In this document: positions 51,132 through 64,000 of the stretch, piece after piece
Layout: the number at the start of each line of letters is the position of its first letter
Numbering within the stretch: the stretch's first letter is position 1
Source: Polaromonas sp. CF318
GTDB taxonomy: Bacteria > Pseudomonadota > Gammaproteobacteria > Burkholderiales > Burkholderiaceae_C
NCBI RefSeq assembly: GCF_000282655.1
Contig: NZ_AKIV01000144.1
Coordinates: forward strand, 16,891 to 80,890
Length of the DNA: 64,000 nt
Direction: 5' to 3'
Notes under the pieces: model-generated
The model's database searches: none
Told to the model about the DNA's origin: nothing
What the model saw: the letters and a program-made list of their open reading frames with translations, nothing else
Program-made: the position numbers and the translations under genes

Positions 51132-54100
51132 TCAACCCACCCACTTGCGCGCGTTGTGCCACAGGCTCATCCACGGGCTGCGTTCGCTGGCCTTACCTGA
51201 AGTCCAGCTTTTCTGGATGTTGCGGAATACGCGCTCGGGGTGCGGCATCATGGCCGTGAAGCGGCCGTCAGCCGTGGTCACGCCCGTCAGGCCGCCAGCG
51301 CTGCCGTTGGGATTGGCCGGGTAGGCCTCCGTGGGCTGGCCGTGATTGTCGGTAAAGCGCATCGCGGCAATTGCCTTGGACGCGTCGCCCCGGAAGGCGA
51401 AATTGGCATAACCCTCGCCGTGCGCGACCGCGATGGGCAGGCGGCTGCCGGCCATGCCCCGCAGGAAGATGCTGGGCGATTCCAGCACCTCGACCATGCT
51501 CAGGCGCGCCTCGAAGCGCTCGCTGCGGTTGGTGGTGAAACGCGGCCAGGCCTCGGCGCCCGGAATGATGTCGGCCAGCTCGGCGAACATCTGGCAGCCG
51601 TTGCATACGCCCAGGCCGAAGGTGTCCTGGCGCGCGAAGAAGGCCTTGAACTCCTCGGACAGCACCGGGTTGAAGGTGACGGAGCGCGCCCAGCCCACGC
51701 CTGCGCCCAGGGTGTCGCCATAGCTGAAACCGCCGCAGGCGACGATGCCCTTGAAGTCGGCAAGCTTGGCGCGGCCGCTCTGCAGGTCGGTCATGTGCAC
51801 GTCGCAGGCTTCGAAACCGGCTTCGGTGAAAACGTAGGCCATCTCCATGTGCGAGTTGACGCCCTGCTCGCGCAGCACCGCCACGCGCGGCCGTGCCGAC
51901 AGGTTGAGCGCGGGCGCCGCTGGTACTTTGGCCGGGTCAAACGTTAGTTGCACACTCAAGCCCGGGTCGGCGGGGTTACCGGCGGCCGCATGTTCGGCGT
52001 TGGCACAGTCGGGGTTGTCGCGCTGCTGGCAGATCTTCCAGCTGACCGAGTCCCAGACCTGGTGCAGGTCCTGCAGCTTGGCCGAGAACACCGCCTTGGT
52101 GTCGCGCCAGACCTGGATCTCGCCCTTGCCGACCTCGAGCGAAGCCTGCTGGGGCCGGGTCTTGCCGATGAAATGGCTGAACTTGGACAGGCCGTGTTCG
52201 CGCAGGGTTTGCATGACCTCGTTGCGCGCGGAAGTTGCCACCTGGATGACGGCGCCCAGCTCTTCATTGAACAGCGCCTTGAGCGTGAGCTCTTCGCGGC
52301 GCGCACCGACCTGGCTTGCCCAGTTCTTGCTGTCGCCGGTGTCCATACGGCTGTCGGAAATGCCGTCGCCTTCGACCAGCAGCATGTCGATGTTGAGCGA
52401 CACGCCCACATTGCCGGCAAAACCCATTTCGCAGACCGCGGCGAACAGGCCGCCGTCACTGCGGTCGTGGTAGGCCATGAGCTTGCCCTCTTTGCGCAGC
52501 GCATTGATGGCGTTGACCAGATTGACCAGGTCTTTGGGGTCGTCGAGGTCGGGCACCTCACCCTCCTCCTTGTCCAGCGTCTGCGCGAGGATGGAGCCGC
52601 CCATGCGGTTTTTACCTTTGCCGAGGTCAACCAGGATCAGCGTGCTGTCGGCCTCATCGCGGTCCAGCTGCGGCGTCAGCGTGCCGCGCACATCGGGCAG
52701 CGTGGCAAAGGCGCTCACGATCAGCGAGACCGGCGAGGTGACCTTCTTGCCGGTATCGCCCTCGCTCCACACGGTGCGCATGGACAGGGAATCCTTGCCG
52801 ACGGGAATCGACACGCCCAGCGCGGGGCACAGTTCCATGCCCACGGCTTTGACGGTTTCGTACAGTGCGGCATCCTGGCCGGGCTCGCCGCAGGCGGCCA
52901 TCCAGTTGGCCGAGAGCTTGACGCGCGGCAGTTCAATCGGCGCGGCCAGCAGGTTGGTGATGGCCTCGGCGACCGCCATGCGGCCTGAGGCCGCGGCATT
53001 GACGGTGGCCAGCGGCGTGCGCTCGCCCATGCTCATGGCCTCGCCGGCAAAACCGCTGTAGTCGGCCAGCGTGACGGCGCAATCGGCCACCGGCACCTGC
53101 CAGGGGCCGACCATCTGGTCGCGGTGCGTGAGCCCGCTCACGGTGCGGTCGCCTATGGTGATCAAAAAGCGCTTGGAAGCGACCGTGGGGTGGCTCAGCA
53201 CGGCAATCGCGCTTTTTTGCAGGTCCACGCCGGTCAGGTCGATGGGCTTGATGTCATGGCGGACGGTTTTCACGTCGCGGTGCATCTTGGGCGGCTTGCC
53301 CAGGAGCACATTCATGGGCATGTCGACCGGCGCTGCGGCGTCCTTGTCGGACAGCACCAGCTGCTTTTCCTCCGTCGCGACACCGATGACCGCGAACGGG
53401 CAACGCTCGCGTTCGCAGAATGCCTGGAACTGCGGCAGCGACTCGGGCGCGACCGCCATCACGTAGCGCTCCTGGCTCTCGTTGCTCCAGATTTCCTTGG
53501 GCGAGAGGCCGCTTTCCTCGAGAGGCACGGCGCGCAGGTCGAACTTCGCGCCGCGACCGGCGTCGTTCACAAGCTCGGGGAAGGCATTGGACAAACCGCC
53601 GGCACCCACATCGTGGATGGCCAGGATGGGATTGGCCGCGCCCAGCTGGGCGCACTGGTTGATGACTTCCTGGGCCCGGCGTTCGATTTCGGGGTTGCCG
53701 CGCTGCACCGAGTCGAAGTCAAGCTGAGCCGCGTTGGCGCCCGAGGCCATGGAACTGGCCGCGCTGCCGCCCATGCCGATGCGCATGCCGGGTCCGCCCA
53801 ACTGGATCAACAGCGTGCCGGCCGGGAACAGGATCTTCTTGGTCAAGGCCGCGTCAATCGTGCCGACGCCGCCCGCGATCATGATGGGCTTGTGGTAACC
53901 CCAGCGCTGGCCGGCCACGGTCTGCTCGTATTCACGGAAATAACCGGCCAGGTTGGGCCGGCCGAATTCGTTGTTAAAGGCCGCGCCACCCAGCGGGCCC
54001 TCGGTCATGATTTGCAGCGGGCTGGCGATGTGTTCGGGCTTGCCATAGGACGTGCCGGCATCGTCAAACAGCCTGGAGACCGTAAAGCCCGTCAAACCCG

Positions 54101-55145
54101 CCTTGGGCTTGGAGCCGCGGCCGGTCGCGCCCTCGTCGCGAATCTCGCCGCCCGCGCCGGTGGAGGCGCCGGGGAAAGGCGAAATCGCCGTGGGATGGTT
54201 GTGCGTCTCGACCTTCATGAGCACGTGCATCTGCACGCCCTCGGTGGCGCTGTAGGTCTGGCGGCCGGTGGCGTCCGGTCTGGCGTAGAAGCGCTGGGTC
54301 TTGTAGCCCTCCATGACGGAGGCGTTGTCCGAATAGGCCACCACCGTGTGCTGGGGGTGCAGCTTTTCGGTGTTGCGGATCATGCCGAACAGGCTTTTTT
54401 CCTGCGGCACGCCGTCAATCGTGAAATCGGCGTTGAAAATTTTGTGGCGGCAGTGTTCGCTGTTGGCCTGGGCGAACATCATGAGCTCGACGTCGGTCGG
54501 GTTGCGCTTCAATTGCGTGAAGGCGTTGACCAGGTAGTCGATCTCGTCGGCGGCCAGCGCCAGGCCGAACTCGGCGTTGGCTTTTTCAAGCGCGGCCTTG
54601 CCGCCGGCCAGCACGTCTATGGTCTGCAGCGGCGCACCCTGCAGCTCGGTGAACAGGCCCGCGGCCTCGGCACGATCGAACATCACGCTTTCGGTCATGC
54701 GGTCGTGCAGCAGGCCGGCAACCTGCTCGCGCTGGGCGGCGTTCAGGGCCGTCTTGCTGAAAAACCCGGTTTTCAGCGTGACGCGGTATTCGGTGATGCG
54801 CTCCACCCGCTTGACGGCCAGGCCGCAGTTGTGGGCGATGTCCGTGGCCTTGGAGGCCCAGGGTGAGACGGTGCCGAAACGCGGCGAGACGATAAAGACC
54901 AGGGCATCGCCTTCCTTGCCGGCCGGCGCGCAGGGCTCGCCGTAGCTGAGCAAAGCCGCGAGCTGGGCTTTGGCGGCCTCTGAAGGCGGCGATTCTGTCG
55001 CCACCAGGTGCACAAAGCGGGCACTGATGCCGACGATCTTGTCGTGGATGGCTTGCAAGCGGGGAAGGAGTTGCTGGACGCGGAAGTCGCTGAGGGCGCT
55101 GATCCCGTGGGGTTCGCCCTCAAAAGTCGTCAGGTGCAGGGTCAC
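51132..55145 (-). CDS. purL: Phosphoribosylformylglycinamidine synthase (single-chain PurL)
   Basis: A 1337-residue enzyme of the large gammaproteobacterial/betaproteobacterial form. The N-terminal PurS-like part is followed by two AIRS-like halves ([31 protein letters not shown]) and a glutamine amidotransferase domain ending with [17 protein letters not shown] (nucleophile Cys) and [13 protein letters not shown]. It converts FGAR, ATP and glutamine to FGAM in purine synthesis. The start is GTG at 55145, giving [20 protein letters not shown]. It converges on the fusion gene at 51067. Confidence 0.96.
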   Translation of the reverse strand: MTLHLTTFEGEPHGISALSDFRVQQLLPRLQAIHDKIVGISARFVHLVATESPPSEAAKAQLAALLSYGEPCAPAGKEGDALVFIVSPRFGTVSPWASKATDIAHNCGLAVKRVERITEYRVTLKTGFFSKTALNAAQREQVAGLLHDRMTESVMFDRAEAAGLFTELQGAPLQTIDVLAGGKAALEKANAEFGLALAADEIDYLVNAFTQLKRNPTDVELMMFAQANSEHCRHKIFNADFTIDGVPQEKSLFGMIRNTEKLHPQHTVVAYSDNASVMEGYKTQRFYARPDATGRQTYSATEGVQMHVLMKVETHNHPTAISPFPGASTGAGGEIRDEGATGRGSKPKAGLTGFTVSRLFDDAGTSYGKPEHIASPLQIMTEGPLGGAAFNNEFGRPNLAGYFREYEQTVAGQRWGYHKPIMIAGGVGTIDAALTKKILFPAGTLLIQLGGPGMRIGMGGSAASSMASGANAAQLDFDSVQRGNPEIERRAQEVINQCAQLGAANPILAIHDVGAGGLSNAFPELVNDAGRGAKFDLRAVPLEESGLSPKEIWSNESQERYVMAVAPESLPQFQAFCERERCPFAVIGVATEEKQLVLSDKDAAAPVDMPMNVLLGKPPKMHRDVKTVRHDIKPIDLTGVDLQKSAIAVLSHPTVASKRFLITIGDRTVSGLTHRDQMVGPWQVPVADCAVTLADYSGFAGEAMSMGERTPLATVNAAASGRMAVAEAITNLLAAPIELPRVKLSANWMAACGEPGQDAALYETVKAVGMELCPALGVSIPVGKDSLSMRTVWSEGDTGKKVTSPVSLIVSAFATLPDVRGTLTPQLDRDEADSTLILVDLGKGKNRMGGSILAQTLDKEEGEVPDLDDPKDLVNLVNAINALRKEGKLMAYHDRSDGGLFAAVCEMGFAGNVGVSLNIDMLLVEGDGISDSRMDTGDSKNWASQVGARREELTLKALFNEELGAVIQVATSARNEVMQTLREHGLSKFSHFIGKTRPQQASLEVGKGEIQVWRDTKAVFSAKLQDLHQVWDSVSWKICQQRDNPDCANAEHAAAGNPADPGLSVQLTFDPAKVPAAPALNLSARPRVAVLREQGVNSHMEMAYVFTEAGFEACDVHMTDLQSGRAKLADFKGIVACGGFSYGDTLGAGVGWARSVTFNPVLSEEFKAFFARQDTFGLGVCNGCQMFAELADIIPGAEAWPRFTTNRSERFEARLSMVEVLESPSIFLRGMAGSRLPIAVAHGEGYANFAFRGDASKAIAAMRFTDNHGQPTEAYPANPNGSAGGLTGVTTADGRFTAMMPHPERVFRNIQKSWTSGKASERSPWMSLWHNARKWVG

Positions 55146-55401
55146 GGTAGCGGTGGCCTTGTAGTGGGAGGTGGGCAGCTCATGGCTGTTTGGGGGTTTA
55201 ACACCGCCTGCAAGCGCCTGTTTGTGGCCGGCCTTTGCGGGGTTCGCGTTAACCCGTAATTTTATCAGCGACTGGGGGCTTGCCGGGCTCGCTGAGCGCC
55301 AGATGCGGGCACTTTCGCGGATGATTCAGGCCAAAAAAGCAAAAGCCCTGACACTCATGCTGAAAATGCATGCCCCCGGGAGCGGTGGGATAATCAGGGC
55401 C

Positions 55402-56244
55402 ATGAGTATTACTTACAAAGATGCGGCCGGGATCGAAGGCATGCGCCTGGCCGGCAGGCTGGCTTCCGAGGTACTGGACTACCTGGCCCCCTTCGTGAAA
55501 CCGGGCGTGACCACCAATGAAATCGACCGGCTGGCCCACGACTACATGACCCAGGTCCAGGGCACCATTCCCGCGACCCTGGGCTACGGCCCTCCCGGCT
55601 ATGTGCCCTACCCCAAATCGCTGTGCACCTCGGTCAACCACCAGGTCTGCCACGGCATTCCCAACGACAAGCCGCTCAAAAAGGGCGACATCGTCAATAT
55701 CGATGTGACCGTCATCACCAAGGACGGCTGGCACGGCGACAACAGCCGCATGTACCTGGTCGGCGAGGCCTCGATCGCCGCCAAACGGCTGTGCAATATC
55801 ACCTACGAAGCCATGTGGCAGGGCATCATGCGCGTCAAGCCCGGTGTGCGGCTGGGCGACATCGGCTTCGCAATCCAGACCTTTGCCGAAAAACAGGGCT
55901 TTTCGGTGGTGCGCGAGTTCTGCGGCCACGGTATAGGCCAAAACTTCCATGAAGAACCCCAGGTGCTGCACTACGGCCGCCCCGGCACGCTTGAAGAGCT
56001 GGTTCCCGGCATGACCTTCACCATAGAGCCCATGATCAACGCCGGCAAGCGCGACATCAAGGACGGCCCGGAAAAAGACGGCTGGAGCATCGTGACGCGC
56101 GACCATTCGCTGTCCGCACAGTGGGAGCACACCATCCTGGTGACCGACACCGGCTACGAGGTGCTGACCCTGTCCGCCGGCAGCCCGGCGATTCCGGCCT
56201 TCGTGCCGCAGCAAAGCCCGGTCCAGGCCACGGTCAGCGCCTGA
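55402..56244 (+). CDS. map: Methionine aminopeptidase, type I
   Basis: A 280-residue enzyme. [64 protein letters not shown] and [11 protein letters not shown] provide the Asp, Asp, His, Glu and Glu metal ligands. It removes the initiator Met from new proteins in the cytoplasm. ATG at 55402 matches the family start; no strong ribosome site precedes it, and a GATAAT at 55389-55394 could be a -10, leaving a very short or no leader. glnD follows 22 bases later. Confidence 0.95.
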   Translation: MSITYKDAAGIEGMRLAGRLASEVLDYLAPFVKPGVTTNEIDRLAHDYMTQVQGTIPATLGYGPPGYVPYPKSLCTSVNHQVCHGIPNDKPLKKGDIVNIDVTVITKDGWHGDNSRMYLVGEASIAAKRLCNITYEAMWQGIMRVKPGVRLGDIGFAIQTFAEKQGFSVVREFCGHGIGQNFHEEPQVLHYGRPGTLEELVPGMTFTIEPMINAGKRDIKDGPEKDGWSIVTRDHSLSAQWEHTILVTDTGYEVLTLSAGSPAIPAFVPQQSPVQATVSA

Positions 56245-56266
56245 GCGGCGCCCCCTATGGCCCCCT

Positions 56267-58900
56267 ATGCCCGTGCCGCGCGCGTCCACTGACACGGCCT
56301 CTACCGCAATGACTGGCCTGCCCCAGCTGCGCGAGCAGTACAAGGCCGGCAAGGCCGCCCTGCTCGCCTCGCTGGCCGCCAGCGGCGCGTCCTCGCGCGG
56401 CATCCACGGCCTGCTGCAAAAATTCGCCCGCCACACCGACGCCACGCTGCAGGCGCTGTGGGAGGGCGCCGGTTTTCCGGCCGCGGCCTGCCTGGTCGCC
56501 GCCGGCGGCTTCGGCCGCGGCGAGCTGTTCCCCCACTCGGACGTGGACGTGCTGCTGCTGCTGCCGGACCACACCGATGTCGACGCCGACCCGGTGCTGA
56601 AGGCCAAGGTTGAGCGCTTCATAGGCGCCTGCTGGGACGTGGGCCTGGAAATCGGCTCCAGCGTGCGCACCGCGTCCGATTGCGTGGAGGAAGCCTCCAA
56701 GGACGTCACGGTGCAGACCTCGCTGCTGGAGGCCCGCCTGGTCGCCGGCGCCAAAAAGAACTTCCAGCAGCTGCAAAAACGCCTGGCCGCCGTGCTGGAC
56801 CCGCAGGCCTTTTACGTGGCCAAGACGCTGGAGCTGCGCCAGCGCCACAACAAGTTCGAGAACACGCCCTACTCGCTGGAACCCAACTGCAAGGAATCGC
56901 CGGGCGGCCTGCGCGACCTGCAGGTGATCCTCTGGGTGGCACGCGCCGCCGGCCTGGGCAAGTCCTGGGACGACCTGGCCCGCAAAGGCCTGGCCACGGC
57001 CTTTGAGGTGCGGCAGATCAAGGCCAATGAGGCCCTGCTGAGCCTGATACGCGCGCGCCTGCACCTGATCGCCGGGCGCCGCGAAGACCGCCTGGTGTTC
57101 GACCTGCAGACCGCCGTGGCCGAATCCTTCGGCTATTCAGCCGAGGCCGATGACGGCAGCAAGCTGCCGCGCCGCGCCAGCGAGGCGCTGATGAAGCGCT
57201 ACTACTGGGCCGCCAAGGCCGTGACCCAGCTCAACCAGATCCTGCTGCTCAACATCGAGGAGCGGCTGAACCCCAACACCTACCCGTTGCGGCCCATCAA
57301 CGAGCGCTTTTGCGACAAGGCCGGCATGCTGGAGGTGACCAGCGACGACCTGTACGCGCGCGAGCCGCACGCCATCCTGGAAACCTTTTTGCTCTACGAG
57401 ACCACCGTGGGCATCAAGGGCCTGTCGGCGCGCACCCTGCGCGCGCTCTACAACGCCCGCGGCCTGATGAACGCCAGCTTCCGCAGCGACCCGGTCAACC
57501 GCGCGACCTTCCTGCGCATCCTGCAGCAGCCCGAGGGCATCACCCATGCCATGCGGCTGATGAACCAGACCTCGGTGCTGGGCCGCTACCTCTGGATCTT
57601 CCGCAAGATCGTCGGGCAGATGCAGCACGACCTGTTCCACGTCTACACGGTGGACCAGCACATCCTGATGGTGCTGCGCAACGTGCGGCGCTTCTTCATG
57701 GCTGAGCACTCGCACGAGTACCCCATGTGTTCGCAGCTCGCGGCCGGCTGGGACAAGCCCTGGATTTTGTACATCGCCGCGCTGTTCCACGACATCGCCA
57801 AGGGCCGCGGCGGCGACCACTCCGAGCTGGGCTGCAAGGACGTGCACGTCTTTTGCCGCCAGCACGGCATCGCCGCAGAAGACGCAAAACTGATCGAGTT
57901 CCTGGTCGGCGAGCACCTGAGCATGAGCCGCATCGCCCAGAAGGAAGACCTGAGCGACCCCGAAGTCATTGCGGCCTTCGCCAGACGCGTGGGCAACGAG
58001 CGCTACCTGACGGCGCTCTACCTGCTGACGGTGGCCGACATACGCGGCACCAGCCCCAAGGTCTGGAACGCCTGGAAAGGCAAGCTGCTCGAGGACCTGT
58101 ACCGCTACACCCTGCGCGTGCTGGGCGGCCGCGCGCCCGACGCGGACGCCGAGGTCGAGGCCCGCAAGCGCGAGGCCCTGACCATCCTGGCGCTGCATGC
58201 CGAGCCCTTCGAGGCGCACAAGGCGCTGTGGGACACGCTGGACGTCAGCTATTTCATGCGCCACGAAGCCTCCGACATCGCCTGGCACGCGCGCCAGCTC
58301 TCGCGCCACGTCGGCACGGCCAAAGCGGTGGTGCGCGCGCGCCGCTCCTCGGCCGGCGAGGGCATGCAGGTGCTGGTCTACACGCCGGACGCGCCCGACC
58401 TGTTCGCGCGCATCTGCGGCTACTTTGACGAAGCCGGCTTCAGCATCCTGGATGCCAAGATCCACACCGCCCAGAATGGCTATGCACTGGACACCTTCCA
58501 GGTCGTCAGCCCCACGCTGACCGACCACTACCGCGAACTCGCAGCCATGGTCGAGGCCGACCTGGACCGCACCATCGAGGAACCCGGCCCCCTGCCCACG
58601 CCCGGCAAGGGCCGCGTGTCGCGCCGCGTCAAAAGCTTCCCGATCGCGCCGCGCGTGGACCTGCGGCCCGACGAAAAAGCCCAGCGCTGGCTGCTCAGCG
58701 TCTCCGCCAGCGACCGCGTCGGGCTGCTATACCGCATCGCGCGGGTGCTGGCGCGCCACCGCATCAACCTGCAATTGGCCAAGGTCAGCACCCTGGGCGA
58801 GCGCGTGGAAGACACGTTTTTGATCGACGGGCCCGAGCTGCAGCACAACAAAGCGCAGATCGCCATCGAGACCGAGCTGCTCGAGGCGCTCAATACCTGA
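56267..58900 (+). CDS. glnD: Bifunctional uridylyltransferase/uridylyl-removing enzyme
   Basis: An 877-residue PII-modifying enzyme. Residues 60-100 hold the nucleotidyltransferase motif ([20 protein letters not shown]). [20 protein letters not shown] follows, then an HD domain ([18 protein letters not shown] near 505) for deuridylylation, and two C-terminal ACT domains ([40 protein letters not shown]) that sense glutamine. It controls nitrogen assimilation through PII. The map-glnD order is common in proteobacteria. Confidence 0.95.
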   Translation: MPVPRASTDTASTAMTGLPQLREQYKAGKAALLASLAASGASSRGIHGLLQKFARHTDATLQALWEGAGFPAAACLVAAGGFGRGELFPHSDVDVLLLLPDHTDVDADPVLKAKVERFIGACWDVGLEIGSSVRTASDCVEEASKDVTVQTSLLEARLVAGAKKNFQQLQKRLAAVLDPQAFYVAKTLELRQRHNKFENTPYSLEPNCKESPGGLRDLQVILWVARAAGLGKSWDDLARKGLATAFEVRQIKANEALLSLIRARLHLIAGRREDRLVFDLQTAVAESFGYSAEADDGSKLPRRASEALMKRYYWAAKAVTQLNQILLLNIEERLNPNTYPLRPINERFCDKAGMLEVTSDDLYAREPHAILETFLLYETTVGIKGLSARTLRALYNARGLMNASFRSDPVNRATFLRILQQPEGITHAMRLMNQTSVLGRYLWIFRKIVGQMQHDLFHVYTVDQHILMVLRNVRRFFMAEHSHEYPMCSQLAAGWDKPWILYIAALFHDIAKGRGGDHSELGCKDVHVFCRQHGIAAEDAKLIEFLVGEHLSMSRIAQKEDLSDPEVIAAFARRVGNERYLTALYLLTVADIRGTSPKVWNAWKGKLLEDLYRYTLRVLGGRAPDADAEVEARKREALTILALHAEPFEAHKALWDTLDVSYFMRHEASDIAWHARQLSRHVGTAKAVVRARRSSAGEGMQVLVYTPDAPDLFARICGYFDEAGFSILDAKIHTAQNGYALDTFQVVSPTLTDHYRELAAMVEADLDRTIEEPGPLPTPGKGRVSRRVKSFPIAPRVDLRPDEKAQRWLLSVSASDRVGLLYRIARVLARHRINLQLAKVSTLGERVEDTFLIDGPELQHNKAQIAIETELLEALNT

Positions 58901-58917
58901 TGCCTGACACCTGGCGT

Positions 58918-59619
58918 TCAGGCCCGCAGGTATTGCAGCAAACGCCCCTTGTAGTGGCCGCCGGCCGGCAATTCGGTCACGCGCGTCTCGGTGCGTGAAT
59001 AACCCAGCCCGTCCATCCTGCGGTTGAAGCTGGCCCGGTTGCCGCGGTCCGGGTCCACGATCAGCACCTCGACCCGCGGCTGCGCATGCAGCTCGATGAA
59101 ACGCGACAGCGCCTCGGGCTGGCCGCGATCGTAAAGCACGTCGCTGCCTATGATCAGGTCAAAGCGCTCCAGCAGCGGGTTGGCGCGCGACCAGTTGCCG
59201 GCCTGGTATTTCATCGCCGGCAGCTGGTTAAGCTTGAGGTTTTCCAGCAGGAACTCCGCGGCCAGCGGATGGCAGTCGCTGGCGGTGATGTTGCCGCCGC
59301 GCCGATGCACGACCAGGCTGGCCAGCGCCAGGCCGCAGCCCAGTTCCAGGATGCGCTTGCCTTCCAGCTCGAAGCTCAGCATGGCATGGGCCAGCACCCG
59401 GCCCGAGGGCCACAGCAAACCGAACAAGGGCCAGGCCGAGGACGAAATGCCTTCGCGCTCGGCCTCGCCCAGGGGATCGTGGAATTGCTGCCGGTCCAAC
59501 AGGGAACGCAGCTGCAGATCCTCGCCGCTGCCGCTCACGGTTTCATACTTGAGCTGGTAAGGCGATGCAGAAGCGGTTCCGGCGGCGGGAACCGCGCCCG
59601 GAGCGGGAGCGTGCGGCAT
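58918..59619 (-). CDS. SAM-dependent methyltransferase (METTL/lysine-methyltransferase-like)
   Basis: A 233-residue class I methyltransferase. GKRILELGCGLALASLVVHR is the SAM-binding motif I, NITASDCHPLAAEFLLENLK motif II, and FDLIIGSDVLYDRGQPEALS the D/V-L-Y motif typical of protein-lysine methyltransferases such as METTL21. The target is unknown. The ATG at 59619 is chosen because AAGGAAAG is 8 bases upstream; the frame is open further. It converges with glnD, 17 bases apart, where a weak GCCTGA/TCAGGC hairpin lies. Confidence 0.8.
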   Translation of the reverse strand: MPHAPAPGAVPAAGTASASPYQLKYETVSGSGEDLQLRSLLDRQQFHDPLGEAEREGISSSAWPLFGLLWPSGRVLAHAMLSFELEGKRILELGCGLALASLVVHRRGGNITASDCHPLAAEFLLENLKLNQLPAMKYQAGNWSRANPLLERFDLIIGSDVLYDRGQPEALSRFIELHAQPRVEVLIVDPDRGNRASFNRRMDGLGYSRTETRVTELPAGGHYKGRLLQYLRA

Positions 59620-59715
59620 GCGGAAAACTTTCCTTGCGTACAACACGCTCAAACGGGGCGAAATAGCCCTCAACCGCGCCAGTGTACGCCTGGAGGCTCG
59701 AGACCTGGCGGACGC

Positions 59716-60255
59716 TCAGTCGTCGTTCGACGCGTCCAGTCCCGGAAACAGCACTTCGGTAAAGCCGAACCGGCTGAAATCGCGAATGCGCATGGGATAG
59801 AGCGTGCCGATCAGGTGGTCGCATTCATGCTGCACCACACGCGCATGAAAACCCTCCACCGTGCGCTCGATGGGATCGCCGTATTGGTCAAACCCGGCAT
59901 AGTGGATACGCGAAAACCGCGGCACCACGCCACGCAGCCCGGGCACCGAGAGGCAGCCTTCCCAGCCCTCTTCCTCCTCGGGGCCCAGGGGCCTGATCAC
60001 CGGGTTGAGCAGCACCGTGCGCGGCACCAGGGGTGCGTCGGGGTAACGCGGGTTCACCGCGTCGGTGCCGAAAATCACCAGCTGCAGGTCCACGCCGATC
60101 TGCGGCGCGGCCAGGCCCGCGCCGTTGACGGCGCGCATGGTGTCGAACATGTCCGAGACCAGCTGGTGCAGCTCATCGGTGTCGAAGGCGGTGACAGGCT
60201 GGGCGACCCGCAGCAGCCGGGGATCGCCCATCTTGAGGATTTCGCGAATGGTCAT
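59716..60255 (-). CDS. def: Peptide deformylase
   Basis: A 179-residue metalloenzyme. Motif 1 [10 protein letters not shown], motif 2 EGCLSVPG (Cys ligand) and motif 3 [15 protein letters not shown] (HExxH-type) are all present. It removes the formyl group from nascent proteins in the cytoplasm. It is followed by the methyltransferase gene 96 bases away. It is not next to fmt here, as it would be in many bacteria; a second def elsewhere is possible. Confidence 0.94.
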   Translation of the reverse strand: MTIREILKMGDPRLLRVAQPVTAFDTDELHQLVSDMFDTMRAVNGAGLAAPQIGVDLQLVIFGTDAVNPRYPDAPLVPRTVLLNPVIRPLGPEEEEGWEGCLSVPGLRGVVPRFSRIHYAGFDQYGDPIERTVEGFHARVVQHECDHLIGTLYPMRIRDFSRFGFTEVLFPGLDASNDD

Positions 60256-60297
60256 GCGCCGATTATGGCGGCGCGGAGCTTTTTTGGTTTAGGGGCC

Positions 60298-60492
60298 CTA
60301 GCGCCAGTGCCTGTAGCCCCAACCCCGGTAGTAGCCTGGGGCGGGCACCACCACGACGGGAGCGGGTTCGACATAAACGGGGCGGGACGGGTAAACCGCC
60401 ACGGGAGGGCCGACAGGGGCGACGACGCAACCGGACAGCAAGGCGGCCAGGCCGGCTGCGGCCAGCAAGGCAGGCAAACGTTTGTTATTCAT
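60298..60492 (-). CDS. Small lipoprotein
   Basis: A 64-residue protein with a lipoprotein signal (RLPALLAAAGLAALLSGC, lipobox LSGC) and a Pro/Val/Tyr-rich mature part (PVAVYPSRPVYVEPAPVVVV) ending in GYYRGWGYRHWR. Such proteins are short outer-membrane or periplasmic lipoproteins of unknown function. AGGAG precedes ATG at 60492; the longer frame upstream is not coding. Confidence 0.7.
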   Translation of the reverse strand: MNNKRLPALLAAAGLAALLSGCVVAPVGPPVAVYPSRPVYVEPAPVVVVPAPGYYRGWGYRHWR

Positions 60493-60661
60493 GGAGAAGC
60501 TCCTGTGTGTACAGGTCTTTTCAACGTCCGGCGAGGGCGGCCGGCCTGACGTCCGGCGTGCAAACCCCGGTAACGCCATGTAAGCCGAAGCCGGCGACAG
60601 CTACTTCGTGGGGCCGGCGCTCCAGCAGGGCTGGCTCACCATGGGTAGGTGCCAGAGAACG

Positions 60662-62803
<2,142 letters not shown>

Positions 62804-63889
62804 TCAGGAAAAAAGCCGGCGCCCCAGCACCGAGCCGGCCGATAAATCGCGGCTGTCCAGCGTGTCGTAAAGCTGCTCAAGGTCGGCGTGTATGACTTCC
62901 ATGGCCTCGGGCCGTATCAGGTTGCCGTTGTCATCGATGATTACGCCGTCCATATTGGCGGCCAGGGACAGCGCGGCTTCGCACATGCGGGCAAAAGGCT
63001 GCTCGGAGCGCAGCACCTGGGGCACGTCCAGCGACAGCGTGAGTTCGCGCAAGGCCGTCTGCTCGGGGTCTTCGGCCATGGCGGCCTGGGTGTCGAAGGC
63101 CAGGCCCAGGATGGGCGCGTGGCCCGGCTGGCTGGCCGGCAGCACCATGCGGCCGGGGATGGAGCCGGGCACAAAGCCGAGCCGGGCCGCGCTTTGCTGC
63201 ACGTAGCCGGGGCTCCAGGCGGTATTGACGGCGCGCAAGGTGAAGCTCAATTGCGCATCGTGGGCGCTGGCGAACTGGTCGAGTTCGCGGGCGCGGGCCA
63301 CCTCGTCCAGCATTTCGGGAAACTCGGGTTCGCCGCCCACGGCGTCGGCGAAGGCCTGGGCCTTCATGACAAATTCGGAGTATTCGATCTGGTTCAGCGC
63401 GCCGGTGCGGTTGGCCAGTTGCACGCCGCACTGGAAAGCGCTGTAGCGGTGGCCGGCCGTGGGGAATTCCCATTCGCCGGTGATCACACTGAGGCCCTCG
63501 ACGCCAAAGGGCTTGCTGCCGGCGCGACGCGTGCTGGGCATGGCAGCCAGCGCGGCCTCGCCCGAGACCACGTTGTCCAGGGCAATGGCCGCCATGGCGT
63601 CTATCAGGATGTCCAGGCCGGGCTTGCGCTCGGGTGTGGTGAGCCGGGTCAGCGCGTTCAGCGAGGCCAGGCCCGAATCCGCATCAAAGCTGGGCTCCAG
63701 CCGTTCGGCCTCGCCTTCGCCTTCTGCTGGCGGCTGATGATCCGTCGCATCGGCCGTTTCCGGCACAGGCGCGGCCTCGGGCGTGGCGCGCTTGGGCAGG
63801 TTGCGGCGCGAGGACCAGGCGCTGTGGGCCACGACGCCGGCCAGCACCAGGCCGCCCACCACCGCCAGACTGATCTGCAAGGAGCTCAT
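62804..63889 (-). CDS. zipA: Cell division protein ZipA (C-terminal FtsZ-binding domain)
   Basis: A 361-residue protein. An N-terminal membrane anchor (LQISLAVVGGLVLAGVVAHS) is followed by a short basic stretch and an acidic Pro/Glu linker (residues 36-75). The ZipA C-terminal domain extends to the end (VITGEWEFPTAGHRYSAFQC, LTLSLDVPQVLRSEQPFARM, DGVIIDDNGNLIRPEAMEVI). It tethers FtsZ to the inner membrane. ATG at 63889 fits; the dispersed repeat abuts the start. By order in betaproteobacteria an smc gene is expected just beyond the window. Confidence 0.88.
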   Translation of the reverse strand: MSSLQISLAVVGGLVLAGVVAHSAWSSRRNLPKRATPEAAPVPETADATDHQPPAEGEGEAERLEPSFDADSGLASLNALTRLTTPERKPGLDILIDAMAAIALDNVVSGEAALAAMPSTRRAGSKPFGVEGLSVITGEWEFPTAGHRYSAFQCGVQLANRTGALNQIEYSEFVMKAQAFADAVGGEPEFPEMLDEVARARELDQFASAHDAQLSFTLRAVNTAWSPGYVQQSAARLGFVPGSIPGRMVLPASQPGHAPILGLAFDTQAAMAEDPEQTALRELTLSLDVPQVLRSEQPFARMCEAALSLAANMDGVIIDDNGNLIRPEAMEVIHADLEQLYDTLDSRDLSAGSVLGRRLFS

Positions 63890-63892
63890 TGA

Positions 63893-63973
63893 GCCCCCAC
63901 GCTTCTCGCTTCGCGTAGTGCGCTGCCCCCCGAGGGGGCCGCTGCGCCTGCGGCCCGGCAAAGCCGGTTCCGC
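63893..63973 (+). repeat. Dispersed double-hairpin intergenic repeat, copy B
   Basis: About 81 bases starting GCCCCCAC and ending GGTTCCGCG, with a CCCCCCGAGGGGG palindrome and a CCGGCAAAGCCGG hairpin. It is the second copy of the element at 43141-43222, in the same orientation, and directly upstream of the zipA start. Its first half differs more than its second half from copy A. Confidence 0.7.
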
Positions 63974-64000
63974 GGCCCCTGCTGGTGAAATTACGCCCCC

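Noticed and set aside
60256..60285. GC hairpin followed by TTTTTT upstream of def.
   Set aside because: It would terminate only plus-strand transcription, and there is no plus-strand gene there.

Overview
This 64 kb window is GC-rich, gene-dense chromosomal DNA of a betaproteobacterium. The gene complement points to the Burkholderiales, most likely the Comamonadaceae (Polaromonas, Variovorax or Rhodoferax type): a Porin_4-type general porin, a complete Liv-type ABC transporter, DmdB/DmdC-like acyl-CoA enzymes, an HTH-citrate synthase fusion, and the housekeeping orders mltG-tmk-holB-pilZ-tatD and zipA-ligA. The genus is an inference from gene content only. I see no rRNA, tRNA, CRISPR array, insertion sequence or intact prophage.

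Layout. 0-3.5 kb: the first codons of a D-2-hydroxyacid dehydrogenase diverging from an HTH-citrate synthase, then a MocR regulator diverging from a LysE exporter. 3.7-8.5 kb (minus): mltG-tmk-holB-pilZ-tatD-ankyrin, largely overlapping genes. 8.6-16 kb: ygfZ and an NRDE/TANGO2 protein, a thioesterase-GNAT fusion, an HSL-type esterase, an iron alcohol dehydrogenase, a porin and a patatin. 16-24 kb: tex, a LapA-like membrane protein, a secreted DUF1223 protein, a GNAT, small membrane proteins, a truncated MreB-like protein, serA, then a gene-poor stretch with an orphan ORF and a relic of RTX-type repeats. 24-37.7 kb (minus): lipid and acyl-CoA catabolism, with a FadB-type protein, thiolase, two acyl-CoA dehydrogenases (one AidB), SDRs, a thioesterase, an MDR reductase, a GST and others. 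A palindromic operator overlaps the promoter at the head of the fadB-thiolase end. 37.8-45 kb (minus): livJ-livH-livM-livG-livF and an acyl-CoA ligase, the ligase diverging from a Crp/Fnr regulator. 45.8-51 kb: selO-msrB, yciB-bolA-PPIase and an unusual L7/L12-like/solute-binding fusion. 51-64 kb: purL diverging from map-glnD, a methyltransferase, def, a small lipoprotein, ligA and zipA.

How the genes work together. The central third reads as an acyl-chain and amino-acid catabolic block. The Liv transporter imports small organic solutes. The acyl-CoA ligase activates acids, and the dehydrogenases, FadB and thiolase carry out beta-oxidation. The flanking blocks are core replication, division, nitrogen-sensing and translation genes.

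Most unusual items: a protein joining two L7/L12-like helical repeats, a membrane anchor and a solute-binding domain; an MreB-like protein that stops before the nucleotide-binding second half of the fold; LivF with Arg in place of the Walker A Lys; a thioesterase-acetyltransferase fusion; a near-perfect palindrome on the fad promoter; and a dispersed double-hairpin repeat present twice. None proves a wholly new system, but the L7/L12-like/solute-binding fusion is the best candidate for undescribed biology.
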